DNA from: Baffinella frigidus
Lineage: Eukaryota > Cryptophyceae > Cryptomonadales > Baffinellaceae
Assembly: GCA_026770585.1 (NCBI GenBank)
Contig: MU646594.1
Span: forward strand, 7,235 to 20,108
DNA length: 12,874 nucleotides
Direction: 5' to 3'
Under the pieces are notes generated by a model. It worked only from the letters and a program-made list of their open reading frames with translations, made no database searches and was not told the origin of the DNA. Positions 12,695 through 12,874 of this stretch are shown here, piece after piece. The translations under genes and the position numbers were made by a program. Within the stretch, counting starts at the first letter, position 1. Each line of letters begins with the position of its first letter.

Positions 12695-12834
12695 TCCATA
12701 TAAATGCCCCCCCCCATATAAATGTCGCCCCCCCCTGGGATACTCATAGTGACCTGCTCACTAAATTGTCCCCCCCATAGTGGACCTCTCCAGAAGCTCA
12801 TAGTGGACCTCATAGTGAAATGTCCCCCCCCCCA
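12695..12834. repeat. C-tract-rich short repeats
   Basis: Runs of 7-10 C at about 12706, 12727, 12770 and 12824 alternate with ATATAAATG, CTCATAGTG(A/G) and TAGTGGACCT phrases. No gene is credible; the 66-residue minus-strand ORF is a reading of these repeats. Confidence 0.7.
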
Positions 12835-12874
12835 TCGTGAGAAAAAAACGACCATATCAATACCCACTTAGGTA

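Overview
This window looks like repeat-dominated nuclear DNA of a eukaryote, most plausibly an alga or related protist with a TTTAGGG-type telomere. The reasons are long interstitial tracts of TTTAGGG and its variants in both orientations, many short non-autonomous transposon-like elements with terminal inverted repeats, minisatellites, and no compact run of genes with ribosome binding sites. The lineage cannot be fixed from the sequence: TTTAGGG telomeres occur in plants, many green algae, chromerids, dinoflagellates and others. There is no RNA gene, CRISPR array or intact recognisable protein gene.

Layout. 1-1305 is a GC-rich composite array: a ~75-bp block alternates with 7-bp variant-telomere tracts (TTCATGG, TTTATGG), with a CT microsatellite and one large inverted repeat. 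1306-2000 holds a 25-bp triplicate, a 148-bp foldback element and a near-perfect 64-bp inverted repeat. 2000-3292 is a 152-bp minisatellite interrupted by a 160-bp inverted-repeat element with a clean 5-bp target duplication. 3293-3632 is interstitial telomere. 3633-5220 is a cluster of small elements that share CTAGCTCTG ends, plus a 117-bp duplication, a second element family (4486-4681) and a 177-bp tandem array.

5220-5680 has minor repeats, a 24-bp palindrome and a C-strand telomere tract. 5678-6660 carries the best protein-like sequence, all on the minus strand: a frameshifted gene fragment whose 3' end runs straight into telomere repeats, and upstream of it an ORF with a signal-peptide-like start. 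An exact 64-bp direct repeat (6068-6131, 6822-6885) brackets this area. 6985-7070 is a second foldback element. 7143-10012 is dominated by about ten copies of a ~150-bp dispersed repeat with a 9-bp (AAAGGACCT)n tail. From 10013 to 11990 there are four or more weak protein-like ORF remnants among degenerate telomere tracts and an inverted second copy of the 4486 family. 12030-12685 contains nested foldbacks and a Tc1/mariner-like miniature element, and the window ends in C-tract-rich repeats.

The genes do not form a visible pathway. The interesting biology is the mobile and structural DNA: a family of short inverted-repeat elements with 5-bp target duplications whose internal hairpins change by compensatory substitutions, and telomere-like heptamers amplified into several sequence variants. 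All calls rest on reading by eye. Homology statements between copies are direct comparisons within this window; family names beyond that are inference.
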